A stretch of DNA of 64,000 nucleotides from Arbacia lixula (lineage: Eukaryota; Echinodermata; Echinoidea; Arbacioida; Arbaciidae). The position numbers and the translations under genes were made by a program. Position 1 is the first letter of the stretch, and every line of letters starts with the position of its first letter. Where the stretch lies: NCBI GenBank assembly GCA_963669155.1, contig OZ022597.1:14217965-14281964 (forward strand), read 5' to 3'. Below the pieces are notes generated by a model, which saw only the letters and a program-made list of their open reading frames with translations, was not told where the DNA came from and ran no database searches. This document shows positions 11,440 through 23,404 of this stretch, piece after piece.

Positions 11440-14390
11440 AAAGTCAAGCAGATAAAGGTAAGATATTCATGTTTGGATGCAGGTTAAAACGCCATATAAT
11501 CGGTTGAAACTATTAACTCATCGTAAGTTCATGTAAAGAAACCGGCAGTTTTCTGTAATTATTGGCTAAGCCCGCTTAATAAACTGCCGATTTATCATGA
11601 CTATTAATAATTTCCGACCCGCCCGGCCTTGACAAGAACTCCCTGTTAATCGTAACTATTGATAGAGACCGCCCATATCATTTTAAGAAACTATTCATTC
11701 GTCGTAACTTCGAAACCGGCAGTTTACCGTAAGCACGCTCCATCGCTACTAAACTACCGATTTTTCATGACAATTGATTATTTCCGACCCGCCCTTGATA
11801 TGAACTCCCGGTTTATCGTGATGGTTAATAGTCAAATACCCATCCTTTTGATTGAGAAACGGCTATAACTAATAAACACCGACACGCTCTTCACGGAGAC
11901 TACAAGTCTATCGTAATTATTAAAAATGCCGGGCTCGTCTTTCGAAACCGGCAATCAATCGGAGCTTTTCATCAAAGGCAGACCCAACCTTGAAATAAGT
12001 TTCCAGTTTTTCGTTACTTTTGAAAAAAAAAACGCGACATCTTTAAGCAACTGCTAATTTGTCCTAAATACATGTACACGTAGCGGTATATCACATAGAA
12101 ACTGTCGTTTTTATTGATAAAATCCGCGCCATTTTAAACAAACTGGTGATTAAGGTTTTTTTGTACTTACATGTAATTCCCAACCCGTCCTTGACATGAA
12201 ATGTTCCTTTTTCCCATAATATGTATCATTAAAACCCGGCCTGTCATTGAGCCGGCAGTCAATAGGAGGTATTCATAAAGTAAGGCTTGCCCTTTTAAGG
12301 AAATACCAATTTATCGAAATGATTATGGAACTAGCACGCAATCGTAAAAAGCAAGACCAAACCTTTTCAATAAATTCCTGTTTTATTTTAACTTTTAGGC
12401 CCGCTCTTTAAAGAAACTACCAGTTTATCGTTTTGACAGGCCTAATTAAACCACGCCCAGAGCTAAGTAAGGCAGTGCCAAACCCTTTGAAGAAACTTCA
12501 GTTCATTTTACCGTAACTCCCGATTAACTTTTGGTTTACCGTAATTCTTAAAGCCCGCACTATTTATAATAAATTGACGATCTATCCTAACTACATTGTG
12601 GTGTATCATTCCGAGCCACCATTTAAGAGACGGTCATGCCTACTTCATCGCAACTTGGCTATTAGAAAGCACTCACCATCTTTGATAATTAATTACTGCT
12701 GATTGCATGTTCGCGAATGTAAAATAAAGCCAGACCCGCCCTTGAAATAAAACTACCGGTTTATCGTAATGATTAATAAAGCCAATCGGATCGTCCTTTA
12801 AGAAACTGTCATACCTTGAAATAACCCTGAACACTCTCTCTGAAGAAACTATACCAGTTTTCATAACTATTGATAAAGCCAGGCTCGTGTTTTGAAACCG
12901 TAAGCAATCGTAGATCTTCTTAACGCAGGCCCACCCGTTGGATAATCTACCCGTTTTCGGAACTACAGAACCGCGTCATTGTTAAACTGCTGATTGTTTT
13001 ATTGTAACTATTACTAATTCGCGACCGGCCTTGAAATAAACTACCAGTCCATCGATAAAGCCAGGCCCGTCTTTTAAAAACGGCAATCAATCCAATAGCT
13101 ACATAATAAAACAAGGCCTGACATTTAAACACTAGATTTATCTTAACTATGTGGCAAAACCTGCATCAGTTTTTAGAAAATATGGATTTATCTTAATCAT
13201 TATAATAAGGCTCGACCCGACCTACTACCCTTTTAGTCCCATAGGCGATACACTGTGTTGTAATTGACATGGGATTATCACTGCTTGGTACTGACGGGGT
13301 TAAACAAAAAAACTATCGTAACAAAAATTTATCGTAACTACTGATAATTCCTGACCCGTCCGTGAAAGAAACAACCAGTTTATCTAACTATTAAGCCAGG
13401 TTCGTCTTTTGAAACCGATAACCAATCCTAGCTTATAAAACCAGGCTCGTCCTTTAAATAAACTACTATCGTAACTATCAGCGAAGCCCACCTTAATCTG
13501 CCTATGTATTGTAACTAGATCACAGACCCTCCCTTGAAAGCAACTACCAGTTTATCGTCACAATTGGCAAAGCCGATCCACCGTATCTCCGCCATACAAA
13601 TGGTACATGTAATGCACACGTCCTACCCACATTGCATTGTGGCGAGTACCAAAACAAAGATTATACCATCTTTTTTCTCTCCCCTACTTTAATTTAACAA
13701 AAAGGATGGCAAAAATATTAGCAAAAATTGGAGTGGCATTTGAAACGTGTATGCAGTCCATCGCCCTTTAAAGAAACTACTAGTTTACCGTGATATTGAC
13801 AGGCCTAATTAAACCATACCCGCCTATGAAATAAATGTACTGTCGGGTTATCGCAGTTATTAAAAGAGCCAAGTCCGTCTTATGGAACAGGCATTCAATC
13901 GTAGCTAATAGTAAAGCAAGGCCAGACCCCACGAATAAATCCTGTTTTGACGGTTTAAATGTTTGGTCTACCCTAATTCTTTAAGCCCGCAATGCATTAT
14001 GTATAATTGCACTGCGGACCTATCCTGACTACATCGTGGTGTATAAATAATCCCAAACCTCCCTTTAAGAAACAATTATGCTAGGCTATCAGAAAGCATG
14101 CACCGTTTTTTTTTTCTTATAACAAATTACTGCTGATTGCATGGTCATGGCTGTAAATAAATCCAGACTCGCCCTTGAAAGAAAACTACGGGTGTATCGT
14201 AAAATTAACAGATAATAATGAAGCCGATCCATCGTATATCCGCCCTTCACACAAAACTAGTCCTGCAAAATTAACAGAATGTACTGCACACTCTTCATTG
14301 TGCAGAATACTAAAACATAGATTATGCATTTTTTTCTCTCCCCCTCTTGAATTTAACGAAAAGGATGGCAAAAATAGTGCGTTGAGACGC
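11440..14390. repeat. Highly degenerate tandem array (satellite-like)
   Basis: A loose unit recurs dozens of times with strong divergence: (G)AAACTACCAGTTTATCG, TAACTATTGATAAAGCC, and AGGCCCGTCCTTGAAA. Examples are near 11640, 11810, 11907, 12765, 12857, 13000, 13326, 13465 and 13550. A higher-order repeat is also visible. About 12400-12780 matches 13760-14200 at an offset of roughly 1.4 kb, sharing GACAGGCCTAATTAAACCA, ATTACTGCTGATTGCATG and GCCCTTGAAA. About 13555-13740 matches about 14220-14380, sharing AAAAGGATGGCAAAAATA. No coding potential was found. Confidence 0.7.
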
Positions 14391-15960
14391 TACTTGTAGT
14401 TGCCTGATTACATGAGCCTGAAATATGAAAGAAAAAGAAAGTTACTCAACCATGCGCATGACGTCACCTTCGGGGCTCTTAGATGTAACACTTGCAATGC
14501 GCATTCTATTCAGTGGGAAGGGGACTCTGTTGTATATCAGATAGATCATTAATGCTATCGCATCCTGCATCTTACCCAATAGACAATGACCACGAAGTCC
14601 AACTGGGGAGTATTCCGGAGTATGCGCTAACTCTTTGTGCATGTTGAAAATAGGGCGATACGCCTACTCATTTCTTTGGAGATAATCACCAAGGAATGTG
14701 CAGCATTTCTTGCCGGATTTGCCGTGTATTATACTCACCATGAATAAAATACTGCAATTCCGCAAGGGGCCAACTAAGTTTAGGGCGCGTAACTGAGAAT
14801 ACGACACGGAATGCACAGACAACAGCAACCTTCAAGAGCACCGTGCGTGGCCGGTACAAACAAGAATGGAGGAATAGATAATAAAGAAGTCTTATTTGAA
14901 TTCACGAAAGTCTTATTTTTATTCATGAAAAAATAAGATTAAACAATTTGTTATTCATGCCTTGCCCTTTCGGTTTAACCGTATACAGTAATTAGCAAAT
15001 CTTTTCAGCACATTATTGATACTAGTGATATTAACACCAAAAAGTGAAAAATTACCCATACAGCTATGACACAATATAAATGTTATTGACAACATTGCCG
15101 GATTTGCCTAGCATGAAAACTCATCGAAGCACGAGGAGTTATTCCGATACCAGTCGTGTTCATGTATACGATTGTGAAACCATTAGTAACGCATTGGTTG
15201 AACGACGATTAAGCATGTACTTTAAATACTAAACGAAAATGGTCGACCTTTATCTCTCTATATATAAATATTTATATATAATTTCTTATTATAATCAGAA
15301 CGTTTCCATTGAAGTGCCCATAATTATTGTCACAAGTCTGGTTGATTTCAGTAGATGTTGTTGTTGTTGTTATGTCGTAGTGTATTAGTTGCAGTAGAAT
15401 TGCTAGAAGCATCAAGTACATTGTGTTGTATCATTTCAAAATCATGGTTAATGTTAAGTTGTTGGTTCTTTTAAAGTATACAATATTAACTTCGAATATA
15501 TGACAACTTATCAAAGTTATGCATTGTCAATCGATATTCATTCACTGTAATGATTAAGAAATCTCAAGCCGATGTTGCTGAAAGTAAGATAATACACAAC
15601 TTTCGTGTGGTGAAAGAAACCTTCTGGAACGATCATTTTTACATAATAGAATGTAGAAAGCAAAGAGAAAGAAAGATTGCAATCAGGCAAATGAATGATA
15701 TCTAAGTTAACATACGTTTGCTTCGAGATCTATTGAGATTAATGTTACAATAACGAATGTGATATTAGTTAGTATACCCATTACATTGACGGGAAATATC
15801 ATTAAATTACATTCTGTCTGATGTTTATTACGATGAAATATTTATTTTTGCTAGTGCAACGCCAATTTCCGTTAAATATCGTAGAGAATGAGACGTTATG
15901 GAAATATCAACCCGGAAGTGTACACAGGATAACGTCGCGTTGTCAGGATTTCCGTTTATT
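14391..15960. other. Intergenic, nothing firmly recognised
   Basis: AT-rich sequence with no gene, tandem repeat or strong hairpin that I can support. A 66-codon minus-strand frame at 14442-14642 has faint likeness to part of an M2 peptidase but lacks splice sites that would place it in a gene; see rejected items. Confidence 0.35.
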
Positions 15961-16665
15961 GCGAGTGATTGTCACAATGGTAAAGGTGATGATGGTGATG
16001 ATTGTCGTCGTACTTATGATCATGGCGATGATTACGGTGGTCACAGTGATGTTCATAATGATCATTACGATGGTCACCGGAGATGATGATGATCACCATT
16101 GTTACAATAGGCACCGCGAGAGGCTTGGATCGATGATCAGTGATCGGAGGCTATTCTTTTGGTCATCTGGAAAAATCCGACAACTATTTGCAGTAACATA
16201 CTCTGAATTGAAAAAAAAAGCTTCCATGGCGTGGTACAAACTTTTGAGAATTACGAGTCTTTTCAAAGAGCTAACAAACGAGCAGGATGCAAGATCATCT
16301 CCATTCCGGCGTGGATTTCTTTAAAAAAAAAAAAAAAGGAACGCTAAATCGCGCACCGTCGATTAGCAGGCAATTAAAAATAACAATGGGCGGATTTGAA
16401 GGCGGCTTGAGCAATGCAATGTGGGGGCGGGGGCGCTGTATGCAGGTACATATTCAGCGGCATTGAACGGATGGTCATGATGATGATGGTGATGATGAAG
16501 AGGATTATGATGCTCATCACTACAGCTACGACCATGACAATAGATTATTACGATGATCACGGCAATGATGATTATTATCATAGTTATGAACATGGCGATG
16601 ATTACGATAGTCATAGTAGATTGTGGGCGGATTTGAAGACCCATGAGAGACGTGGGAGGTGATTT
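15960..16665. repeat. Imperfect GAT/ATGATG-rich repeat, two related blocks
   Basis: Blocks at about 15975-16105 and 16470-16620 are built from imperfect GATGATGGT-like units and share longer phrases such as CATGGCGATGATTACG. GGGCGGATTTGAAG occurs at 16387 and again at 16625, pointing to a local duplication of about 240 bp. The His- and Asp-rich translations are by-products of the repeat. Confidence 0.7.
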
Positions 16666-16838
16666 GCTTATGGTACCGATTACTTGCCCCACCCTATGGC
16701 AATAATAATGATCACGATTTTTATTAAACGTAACCAATGAAGTGTTCGAATAAGCAATATTTTGCTGTCAAAGTTTTTAACTGAAAGTAGCGAAAAATAG
16801 ATCTCTGTTGAGCTCTGATGAACGTAGTACAGTCAATC

Positions 16839-17038
16839 NNNNNNNNNNNNNNNNNNNNNNNNNNNNNNNNNNNNNNNNNNNNNNNNNNNNNNNNNNNNNN
16901 NNNNNNNNNNNNNNNNNNNNNNNNNNNNNNNNNNNNNNNNNNNNNNNNNNNNNNNNNNNNNNNNNNNNNNNNNNNNNNNNNNNNNNNNNNNNNNNNNNNN
17001 NNNNNNNNNNNNNNNNNNNNNNNNNNNNNNNNNNNNNN
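16839..17038. other. Assembly gap (200 N)
   Basis: Exactly 200 undetermined bases. A round number suggests a placeholder rather than a measured distance. It lies about 1.4 kb 3' of the last visible ACE-like exon, so missing exons could fall here. Confidence 0.99.
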
Positions 17039-17445
17039 CTCATTGATAGCAAATGAAATGACTAACCTGGGTCCAAATAAAGACAATCGGTCGGGTCGTC
17101 CGACCGACATACCTGGCTGCTACTGTAGATACTATTCATCTGTGACATGATCACGTTATACTGCAAGAAACAGACAAACAGGCATGTTCAGGGCAATATA
17201 ACATGTTATAAGACAGGTTACAGAATGTAACCAATAGCAATCCCGTATGCGAGTCACGTGATTATGCTCTAATTTTACTCATTACTCCAGCCGTGCATTT
17301 TTGTGCATCAATGTGCATCACTGTGCATCACAGGTTAACCTTCGCTTAACCTGTCAACTTGCATGTGAGTTGGGAAGAGATGTCTTACTAGCATGACTAT
17401 GACAGGGTTGATTGCATGATTGATGCTAAACGAGGATTGTCGATT

Positions 17446-17535
17446 ACCCCCTCCCCCCCCCCCCCCCCCACCTCACCCCACCTCATCCCGCCTCATCCCG
17501 CCTCATCCCGCCTCATCCCACCCCTCCTTCCTCTT
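17446..17535. repeat. Poly-C run plus 10-bp minisatellite
   Basis: A C-rich tract is followed by about five units of CCTCATCCCG or close variants. It is simple sequence. The proline-rich frames across it are not genes. The surrounding 17039-17445 and 17536-17950 hold nothing else recognised. Confidence 0.85.
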
Positions 17536-17954
17536 CAACCTATCAACATGCCTAGTATCTCTTTTTTTGTTGTTTTTTCTTTCAGTTCAAATGTCTCATC
17601 AGCGCCCTTTTTATTTTCACCTCACCTCATTCCGGTTTAAACATCGAACATGTCGAAAACTGAAGCTAAAATCCGTCTTGTGTAAGCGATTCTATGAATA
17701 AAATCTCTATCTCCTCTTTCCACTATTTCTTTTCCATTTTAACCCTGCAAGCGGATCAAATATCCCGAAAGAATACAAGCACAGTAGGGTTATGGAAAGT
17801 TCTACTTCTTTTCAAATAGTATTTCTCAGTGTTATCTTATCTATTGTTAATCCATTGTAAAAATCTCATCTCTACAAAGCACTTAAAAATTTATCTTTCA
17901 GAGTGGATCTCCAGAAAAAAAGCTACGTTTGTACAAACAAATAAATTCTTTTTA

Positions 17955-18132
17955 CTGCATGAAAGAAAAGTCATCCCATGATGCACCGCGCAGCCTCATT
18001 TCAATTTTGTTCGCAGCAACGTCCACTTCCGGTCTACTATACTAGTGTATGGGACCGGAAGTGGACATGACTGGAACATAATTTTGGATGTAGCTATTAT
18101 GCATTATTGGATGACTTTCCCCTATCTGCGGT
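17955..18132. mobile_element. MITE remnant with 14-bp perfect central hairpin
   Basis: GTCCACTTCCGGTC and GACCGGAAGTGGAC form a perfect hairpin around position 18040. The flanks AAAGTCATCCCATGATG and GGATGACTTTCCCCTATC are inverted and match the ends of the element at 36358-36758, so both belong to one family. The 5' end is eroded here. Confidence 0.6.
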
Positions 18133-18455
18133 ATGGACCACTGCGACGTCTAGATGTTTGAACTCAGAAGGTAATAAGAGGCAGACATGAATAAGTATCC
18201 TTTTAAAATTTACCTTAATACATTGTTCTCGTCTTTCCCTTTTTAATGTCGGTTGTGCTGTTTCTCGTTTAACTTTTGCTGTATTGTAATGTTCTGTTCT
18301 TTTTTTTTTTTGTAACGGTGTCATTTTCACACAAGTTTTTTAACTTCCTTAATGACTCCGCCACTATGTAAGTTAATGTTTGTCTATCTCTTTATATTTT
18401 GTATGTTTTTTTACGTGTGGAAATAAATGAAATGAAAGCACATATTTATCCCTAC

Positions 18456-19343
18456 TTCTTCCACTGTGGCGTTGTCGAGAGCGGACACGCCGATGTCGGA
18501 GATGACGTTGAGCTGGCGTTGAACTTCCTCGGGGAAGTCTGCAAGGACGTCATTAAACTCCTTGGCTCGCATAGCCTGTTGCTTGCTGAAAGCGGATGAC
18601 TGAAGGCTAGCCTCAGTCTGTGTGTTGAGTAGCGGAGTAAGAGAGATACACATGCATAAGAGAAGATTGGAATGTTTTTTTTTATCAATGGTTTAACGCC
18701 CCCCCCCCTCCCCCCCCCCCCCCCCACCCCCCAAAAAAAAGAAAAAAAAAGAGGGAGGTGGAAACAGCTTGCAACTGACTAGACAAATGCAAAACATTAG
18801 TGAAAAAATAAACATGTCCACGTTTAACAAGTAAATATCAAGAAATAAATACAATATGGAGTATAGGCTACTGCGAATGTGCCCCCCCCACCCCACTTCT
18901 AAAAATCCTGGATCCGTCCTTGGGGTGGACTATCCCTTTAACACGTTAAACATTTGTGTGTCAGACTTAAAGAAAAATGGTTATGCTCCAGCAGTAGTAA
19001 ACTGATCACAGTACAACTTTGGGTCTGGTAGGAGACGAGCTAAAATCAATGTCAAGATTTCCCTCACCGACTTCGCTGCGTTGTATTCGGTGAGGTTCGT
19101 GTAATACGCCCAGCTAGCCACCTGGCTGGCGTAGATCACTTCTTCTGCCGTCGAGTTGTAGTCCTCCAAAAACGCCAAAGCCTCTTCCAGGGTATCCCTG
19201 CGATGTCTTCCGGGCAGCTCCCCGACAAGTTGGCCCTCATTCTCGCTGGAGGCGCCCGGAGGACTGTACGCGGCCACGCAGCAAATAACCACAATTATTG
19301 TCAGAATTGCGACCAGAATTGGACGCAATCTTACCACACCCAT
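18456..19343 (-). CDS. ACE-like M2 peptidase, N-terminal two exons only
   Basis: Angiotensin-converting-enzyme relatives are secreted or membrane zinc dipeptidases. Exon 1 is 19343-19068 (92 codons, donor GTGAGG) and exon 2 is 18617-18456 (54 codons, acceptor ACACAG, donor GTAGGG). Both boundaries are in phase 0. Residues 1-25 form a hydrophobic signal sequence. RHRR (46-49) fits a furin-type RxRR site just before the domain. TLEEALAFLEDYN and VASWAYYTNLTEYN match the first helix of ACE/ACE2, including the conserved NxT glycosylation site (83-85). Exon 2 continues with SKQQAMRAKEFN and ends ATVEE, close to where vertebrate ACE also has an exon boundary. The zinc motif HEMGH and all later exons are not visible on this strand to position 1. 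The remainder may be lost in the gap, misassembled, or absent. Family membership is fairly sure; functionality is not. Confidence 0.7.
18697..18751. repeat. Poly-C then poly-A simple sequence in ACE-like intron
   Basis: Long C runs followed by A runs lie in the 450-bp intron between the two ACE-like exons. They produce the glycine- and proline-rich frames seen here, which are not genes. Confidence 0.9.
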
Positions 19344-21212
19344 GTTGCTTTCTTAGTGATCTTCGCGTAATATACTGATATAGGATTTGTTCAAAACAGG
19401 GAATCGTCCAACCAAGACCAACTGAACGCAGGCATGCAATTATCTTTAATAAGATCTCCCCAGATCTTGTTATGTCCCAAATTCCTTTGAGGGCTTCCGT
19501 GCTGCAAACAGGTATATAGTCTAATAAAATACGTGGTAATGCATTATCATGCCAGATTTTCCATATAACAGTTTATATCCCGCCCCTTTCTGTTTTCTCA
19601 TTGCCGAACTTTGGACTTGACCATTCATTTGCAAAGAAACAAACTTATCGAGGCGCCTGAATGGGGAGGGTTGGTGGGTGAGGTGGGAGGGGGAGGGGGG
19701 GGGGGGGGTGGGGTCGATGATGACTTGATAAGTAAAATTAACGCTTGAATCAAATTGATACTCTCCACCACATCCAATAGAACCCCATTATTGAAACAGT
19801 CCACCTACTTCGACATGACAACCGAACTACATATGAATACTGCACTCTGCGTTACTGATGTGAATTTACGAGTTCATTACGCTCCAGCGTCCTTGATTAA
19901 TTTAAAACCATATGTGAGAGTGACACACTTTTGTGTTAACACTTAAGTTATCATCGATAAAATTACACCTATAAAGGACTTGGATGATTTCATTATTTTC
20001 TGAAATGCGTGAACATGTAAATTACTTTAATAACAAATCTCAACTATCTCTTAAATGCGATTTGAAATATTATGCAAATCACTGTAAAATGTAACTATAA
20101 AACCAAAAAAAAAAAAACCCTCTTTTCTCAAAATCAACGCACGTATATATTTGAGATAGAATGTGGCTTACAATTGGCCCCTTTTGACTTCACTCCGTAA
20201 TTTACCATTCTTTGTTTTGGTGCTTTAATTTGAGTGTGTATTTTTAATTATCGTTACTTTGAGGATTTGTTTAAGTCTGCTATGTAAATATGTTTTTCAA
20301 GGCATCTTTATGACCGTAGTAAAGCGAGTTGAACCCAATTAAAACCTTCGTCTCCTTAAATCATTGCTATCATTCAAAATTTACACGACTTGCCATTGTA
20401 TTTCTTTAAGGGCTAACATCACCTGCAACAGCGAAGATTTATGTTAAATTTGTAATGAAAAATCACAGTCGTGGATTAAAAATGTCACATGTCTATCACT
20501 TCTTTATGGGAGAGCGGTCTTCATATTTACATTTCAAACGAGGAGCATCTTCGATCAGGAAATTGTCAATCACGATATGGCAGCTTGTAACAAATTAACT
20601 TGCTTGCTATAGCTACAGCATTTTCCGGCGTTGCAATTCATCGAGACCGGGACTGGCTGATGGTTTACCAATTGATGAGGCGTTTCCTCTCCTTTACTTC
20701 ATTTAGATGTATCAATATGACATATGTCATCACAACCATCATTGCGTCCGTCATTCCCTCTGGTTATTTGTCGATGAGATTATGTTTCACGAGATGAGAA
20801 CGATTTACTTTCCTTTCAGTCGTCAACAAGAACAGTTTCGTGATTTCTATCTTATTGGATAGATATTACCAAGAGATCTTCCCCTAGATAACAGCTTTCT
20901 GTAATTGCTACACAAAGCGTTTTATGAATTCAAGAATTTCAACCATTGCTGCTTTTTTTTTCTTTCCGTCGATCCCGTTATCGTCTTTATTAAGATCGCG
21001 ATGTCATTAGGAACGTTCTAGCATTGGCCATTTCCATTGACTACTTGTCGATGCGGGACTAGCATCATAAGCTCATAAACTTTACTTTTCACATCTGTTG
21101 TCATGGAGAACAGAGCTTTTAATTTTCCCGCATCGTTGCGTCTTTTCACTCAACGCATTGCAATCATCATGTACAAATGTGTACAAATTACTAGATAAGT
21201 ATCCACACTGCC
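19344..21212. other. Intergenic between ACE-like gene and GPCR
   Basis: The two genes are divergent, so promoters of both should lie here. GGGGCGGGATATAAAC occurs on the minus strand near 19575-19590, about 230 bp before the ACE-like start; it resembles a GC box next to a TATA-like site but the distance would require a long 5' UTR. A poly-G run sits at about 19688-19709. No other feature is supported. Confidence 0.35.
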
Positions 21213-22199
21213 ATGGGTTCTACAGAAAGTCCACTCGATATTCAAGATTACACTAACGATGAAAAAATCGTCAGCATCTTTCTCACATCGCTTTCAGCGC
21301 TCTTGATACTCGTATGCAATCCGTTCACCTTCTTCGTTCTCCGAGGATGTAGGGAGTTGTTCCATGAGACCACCCGTCTGTTTCTAGAAGCGCTCGCTGT
21401 TACTAATTTTCTGTCTGGAATAGCGACCTACCCCTACACCATCACCACCGTGTGGGATCCACCAGCTACACCCGGAGTTCTTTATAGTGTTCATTGCGCT
21501 TTAAGGTATGGTGTCCTCAATCTAGCTTTGATACAAACACTTGCCATGCTCTGTTGCATCAATTTGGATCGTTTCTTTATGATAGCGTTCCCGCTTCAGT
21601 ACCCGGTTGTAGTTACAGTCAGACGCGCCAAGGTGGTAATAGCTGCTTCGATCGGCGTCTCTATCACAAGCTCGTTCGCTCTCTGGCCAATACCAGGTTT
21701 CCCTTTTACGGATGCTACTTGGACAGCCTGTACTGCTTCGGACAGTCAACTAACCTCTGAGGAAACATGGGATACTGCCAGATCATATGTTCAACTGTGT
21801 CTCGTGTTGATTCCTATCCTTCTAACTATTGTGATTATAGCGTCCACCAACGTTGGGATGTTAGTTATAGCTCGGCGCCAAGCGCGGGTCGTGGCTAGAG
21901 AAGGCGCCGTTCGGGATGGGCACGAGAACCCGAGAAATGTCCTTCGGCTCAAAGGAGTGTGGATGGTGGTCGTCTTGAGTGCCTTCTCGTTCATAGGCCT
22001 AGGGACATGGCTAAGCAGCATGTTCCTATCCCCTTATGATATGGCGTGGTCCACTTACAAGAGATGGGTGATCTTCTTCAGCGTCCTCACGCTATCTCAC
22101 CATTGGTGGAATGGCGTCATCTATCTCCTTACCAACCCTGTTTTCAGAAAGGAGGCCTTCCGGCAGTTGAAAGTGATTTACGGGCTTCGACGAGAATGA
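21213..22199 (+). CDS. Single-exon rhodopsin-class GPCR, orphan
   Basis: A 328-aa predicted seven-helix plasma-membrane receptor, complete from ATG to stop without an intron. Helix 1 is about residues 20-43 with Asn36. In helix 2 LAVTN (61-65) has Asn where most family members have the sodium-binding Asp. Cys95 before helix 3 and Cys173 in the second extracellular loop can form the usual disulfide. DRF (119-121) replaces DRY. Helix 5 is about 194-222. Helix 6 (about 249-271) lacks the CWxP switch. Helix 7 ends NGVIY (300-304), replacing NPxxY, followed by LLTNPVFRKEAF, a typical helix-8 start. These substitutions suggest a lineage-specific orphan receptor rather than a known amine or peptide receptor. 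No close subfamily is recognised. The reading frame is intact and codon use looks normal. Confidence 0.85.
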   Translation: MGSTESPLDIQDYTNDEKIVSIFLTSLSALLILVCNPFTFFVLRGCRELFHETTRLFLEALAVTNFLSGIATYPYTITTVWDPPATPGVLYSVHCALRYGVLNLALIQTLAMLCCINLDRFFMIAFPLQYPVVVTVRRAKVVIAASIGVSITSSFALWPIPGFPFTDATWTACTASDSQLTSEETWDTARSYVQLCLVLIPILLTIVIIASTNVGMLVIARRQARVVAREGAVRDGHENPRNVLRLKGVWMVVVLSAFSFIGLGTWLSSMFLSPYDMAWSTYKRWVIFFSVLTLSHHWWNGVIYLLTNPVFRKEAFRQLKVIYGLRRE

Positions 22200-22234
22200 C
22201 ATTATGAGACATCAGGGCCATATGGGTTTTCAAA

Positions 22235-22345
22235 TATTGTAACTCACCACTAATGGTAACTATCATGGCAACAGCCAATAAGCTCTCATTATTGCACCTA
22301 ATGCCGTTAATGTTACCATTGATGGTAAGTTACCATGATTGAAAA
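22235..22345. repeat. Small foldback repeat
   Basis: CACTAATGGTAACTATCATGG and, inverted, GTTACCATTGATGGTAAG face each other. The phrase ATGGTAACTAT also occurs in the element at 27955-28095, so the two are probably one family. Confidence 0.45.
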
Positions 22346-22361
22346 TTCTATGTAACATCGC

Positions 22362-22492
22362 TCAGGGGTCATATGTATGAAACCTTTACTAAACTTAGTT
22401 GCTAAAGAGCATTCAGCTACATGCACTTTTAGTAACTAACTAGGCTTAATACATGTAGTAAGGTTTCATGAATATGGCCCCTGGGCCACATC
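22362..22492. repeat. Foldback element, arms about 30 bp
   Basis: The left end GGGGTCATATGTATGAAACC and the right end GGTTTCATGAATATGGCCCC are inverted copies, enclosing CTAAACTTAG-type sequence. A typical small MITE. Confidence 0.7.
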
Positions 22493-22618
22493 TTATAAAG
22501 AATTGCGATTGATCGTAATTTGACTTACAATTGATAACAACCGTAATCCTCTGTACATTAAACGAGAGGAGCCTGGATTTCCGATCGATTTAAACCAATC
22601 GCAAGTCTTTATAAAAGA
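22493..22618. repeat. Foldback element
   Basis: CTTATAAAGAATTGCGATTG on the left is mirrored by CCAATCGCAAGTCTTTATAA on the right. It directly follows the preceding foldback. From here to 23345 nothing else is recognised. Confidence 0.6.
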
Positions 22619-23345
22619 GCTGTACTCAGCTGTCAAACTGCCGCCGCCGCAGTAGACAGCTACGAACATACGTACAAGCCCCATTGTGCAGCATTTTGCC
22701 AAGTGCAAAAAGTAAGATACCTCATCGTAGTCAAGAAACTAGTTTCTTCTTGTTCATTGCAACTTGATATGTTTGGGTTTGTTATTGGTTTTATATGAAC
22801 AAATGTTTGGTGTTAATTAGATACTACAATAGACTACATATTAAAGATTACAACATTGTTGATATGTTTTGGTTTATATGTGAGCGTGGGGCACAATCTG
22901 TCCAACTCGTTAAATGCCAATCTTCTCACTGAATAAGAAGCTATTAATATTCAATAGGATCCGTATTAAAAAAAAAGAAATATATATGTTTTAAAACGAC
23001 ATATTTCAAACAATAGGTTGAAACAATATTATTTCTTCCGCCTCTCTCACACACGTACACATATTCATTTTGGGTCTAGGGGCATAGGAAATGTCGATCA
23101 TTTTATAAGCTGCAACAACAACACTTTGTGTGGAATCGTGACCTAGCCGTTCTATTTACCATGGGCGGCTTGCGTTGCCAGATAGGTACGTGGTATAAGC
23201 GTAATATGTGGTATGTATTCACGATTCTATCATACCAACGTACAACATTATCTTGTAATACTTCAAATATTATCTCCGAAACATATTATATTAAATATTG
23301 ACTTTACATTATTCATGTTGATTCGATGACGCTACGAACTTGGCC

Positions 23346-23404
23346 TTTTGTTACGCGGACAACATTTCAAACAATCCCTTTTAAATGTTATCCGCGTAAC
23401 AAAA
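23346..23404. repeat. Compact hairpin, 22-bp arms
   Basis: TTTTGTTACGCGGACAACAT (first 20 of 22 bases) is mirrored by the arm 23383-23404 with a single mismatch, enclosing 15 bases. It is either a very short foldback transposon or the ends of a deleted one. Confidence 0.7.

Noticed and set aside
14442-14642. Minus-strand frame with EYSPVG, GHCLLGKM and VPFP, faintly like an M2 peptidase segment, downstream of the ACE-like exons
   Set aside because: The likeness is a handful of scattered residues, spacing differs, the key aromatic residues are missing and no splice sites bound it. Probably chance.
15821-16662. His/Asp-rich frames that might look like metal-binding proteins
   Set aside because: They are imperfect GAT/ATG repeats with no flanking coding context.
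16724-17150. Frames spanning the N gap
   Set aside because: Most of each is undetermined sequence.
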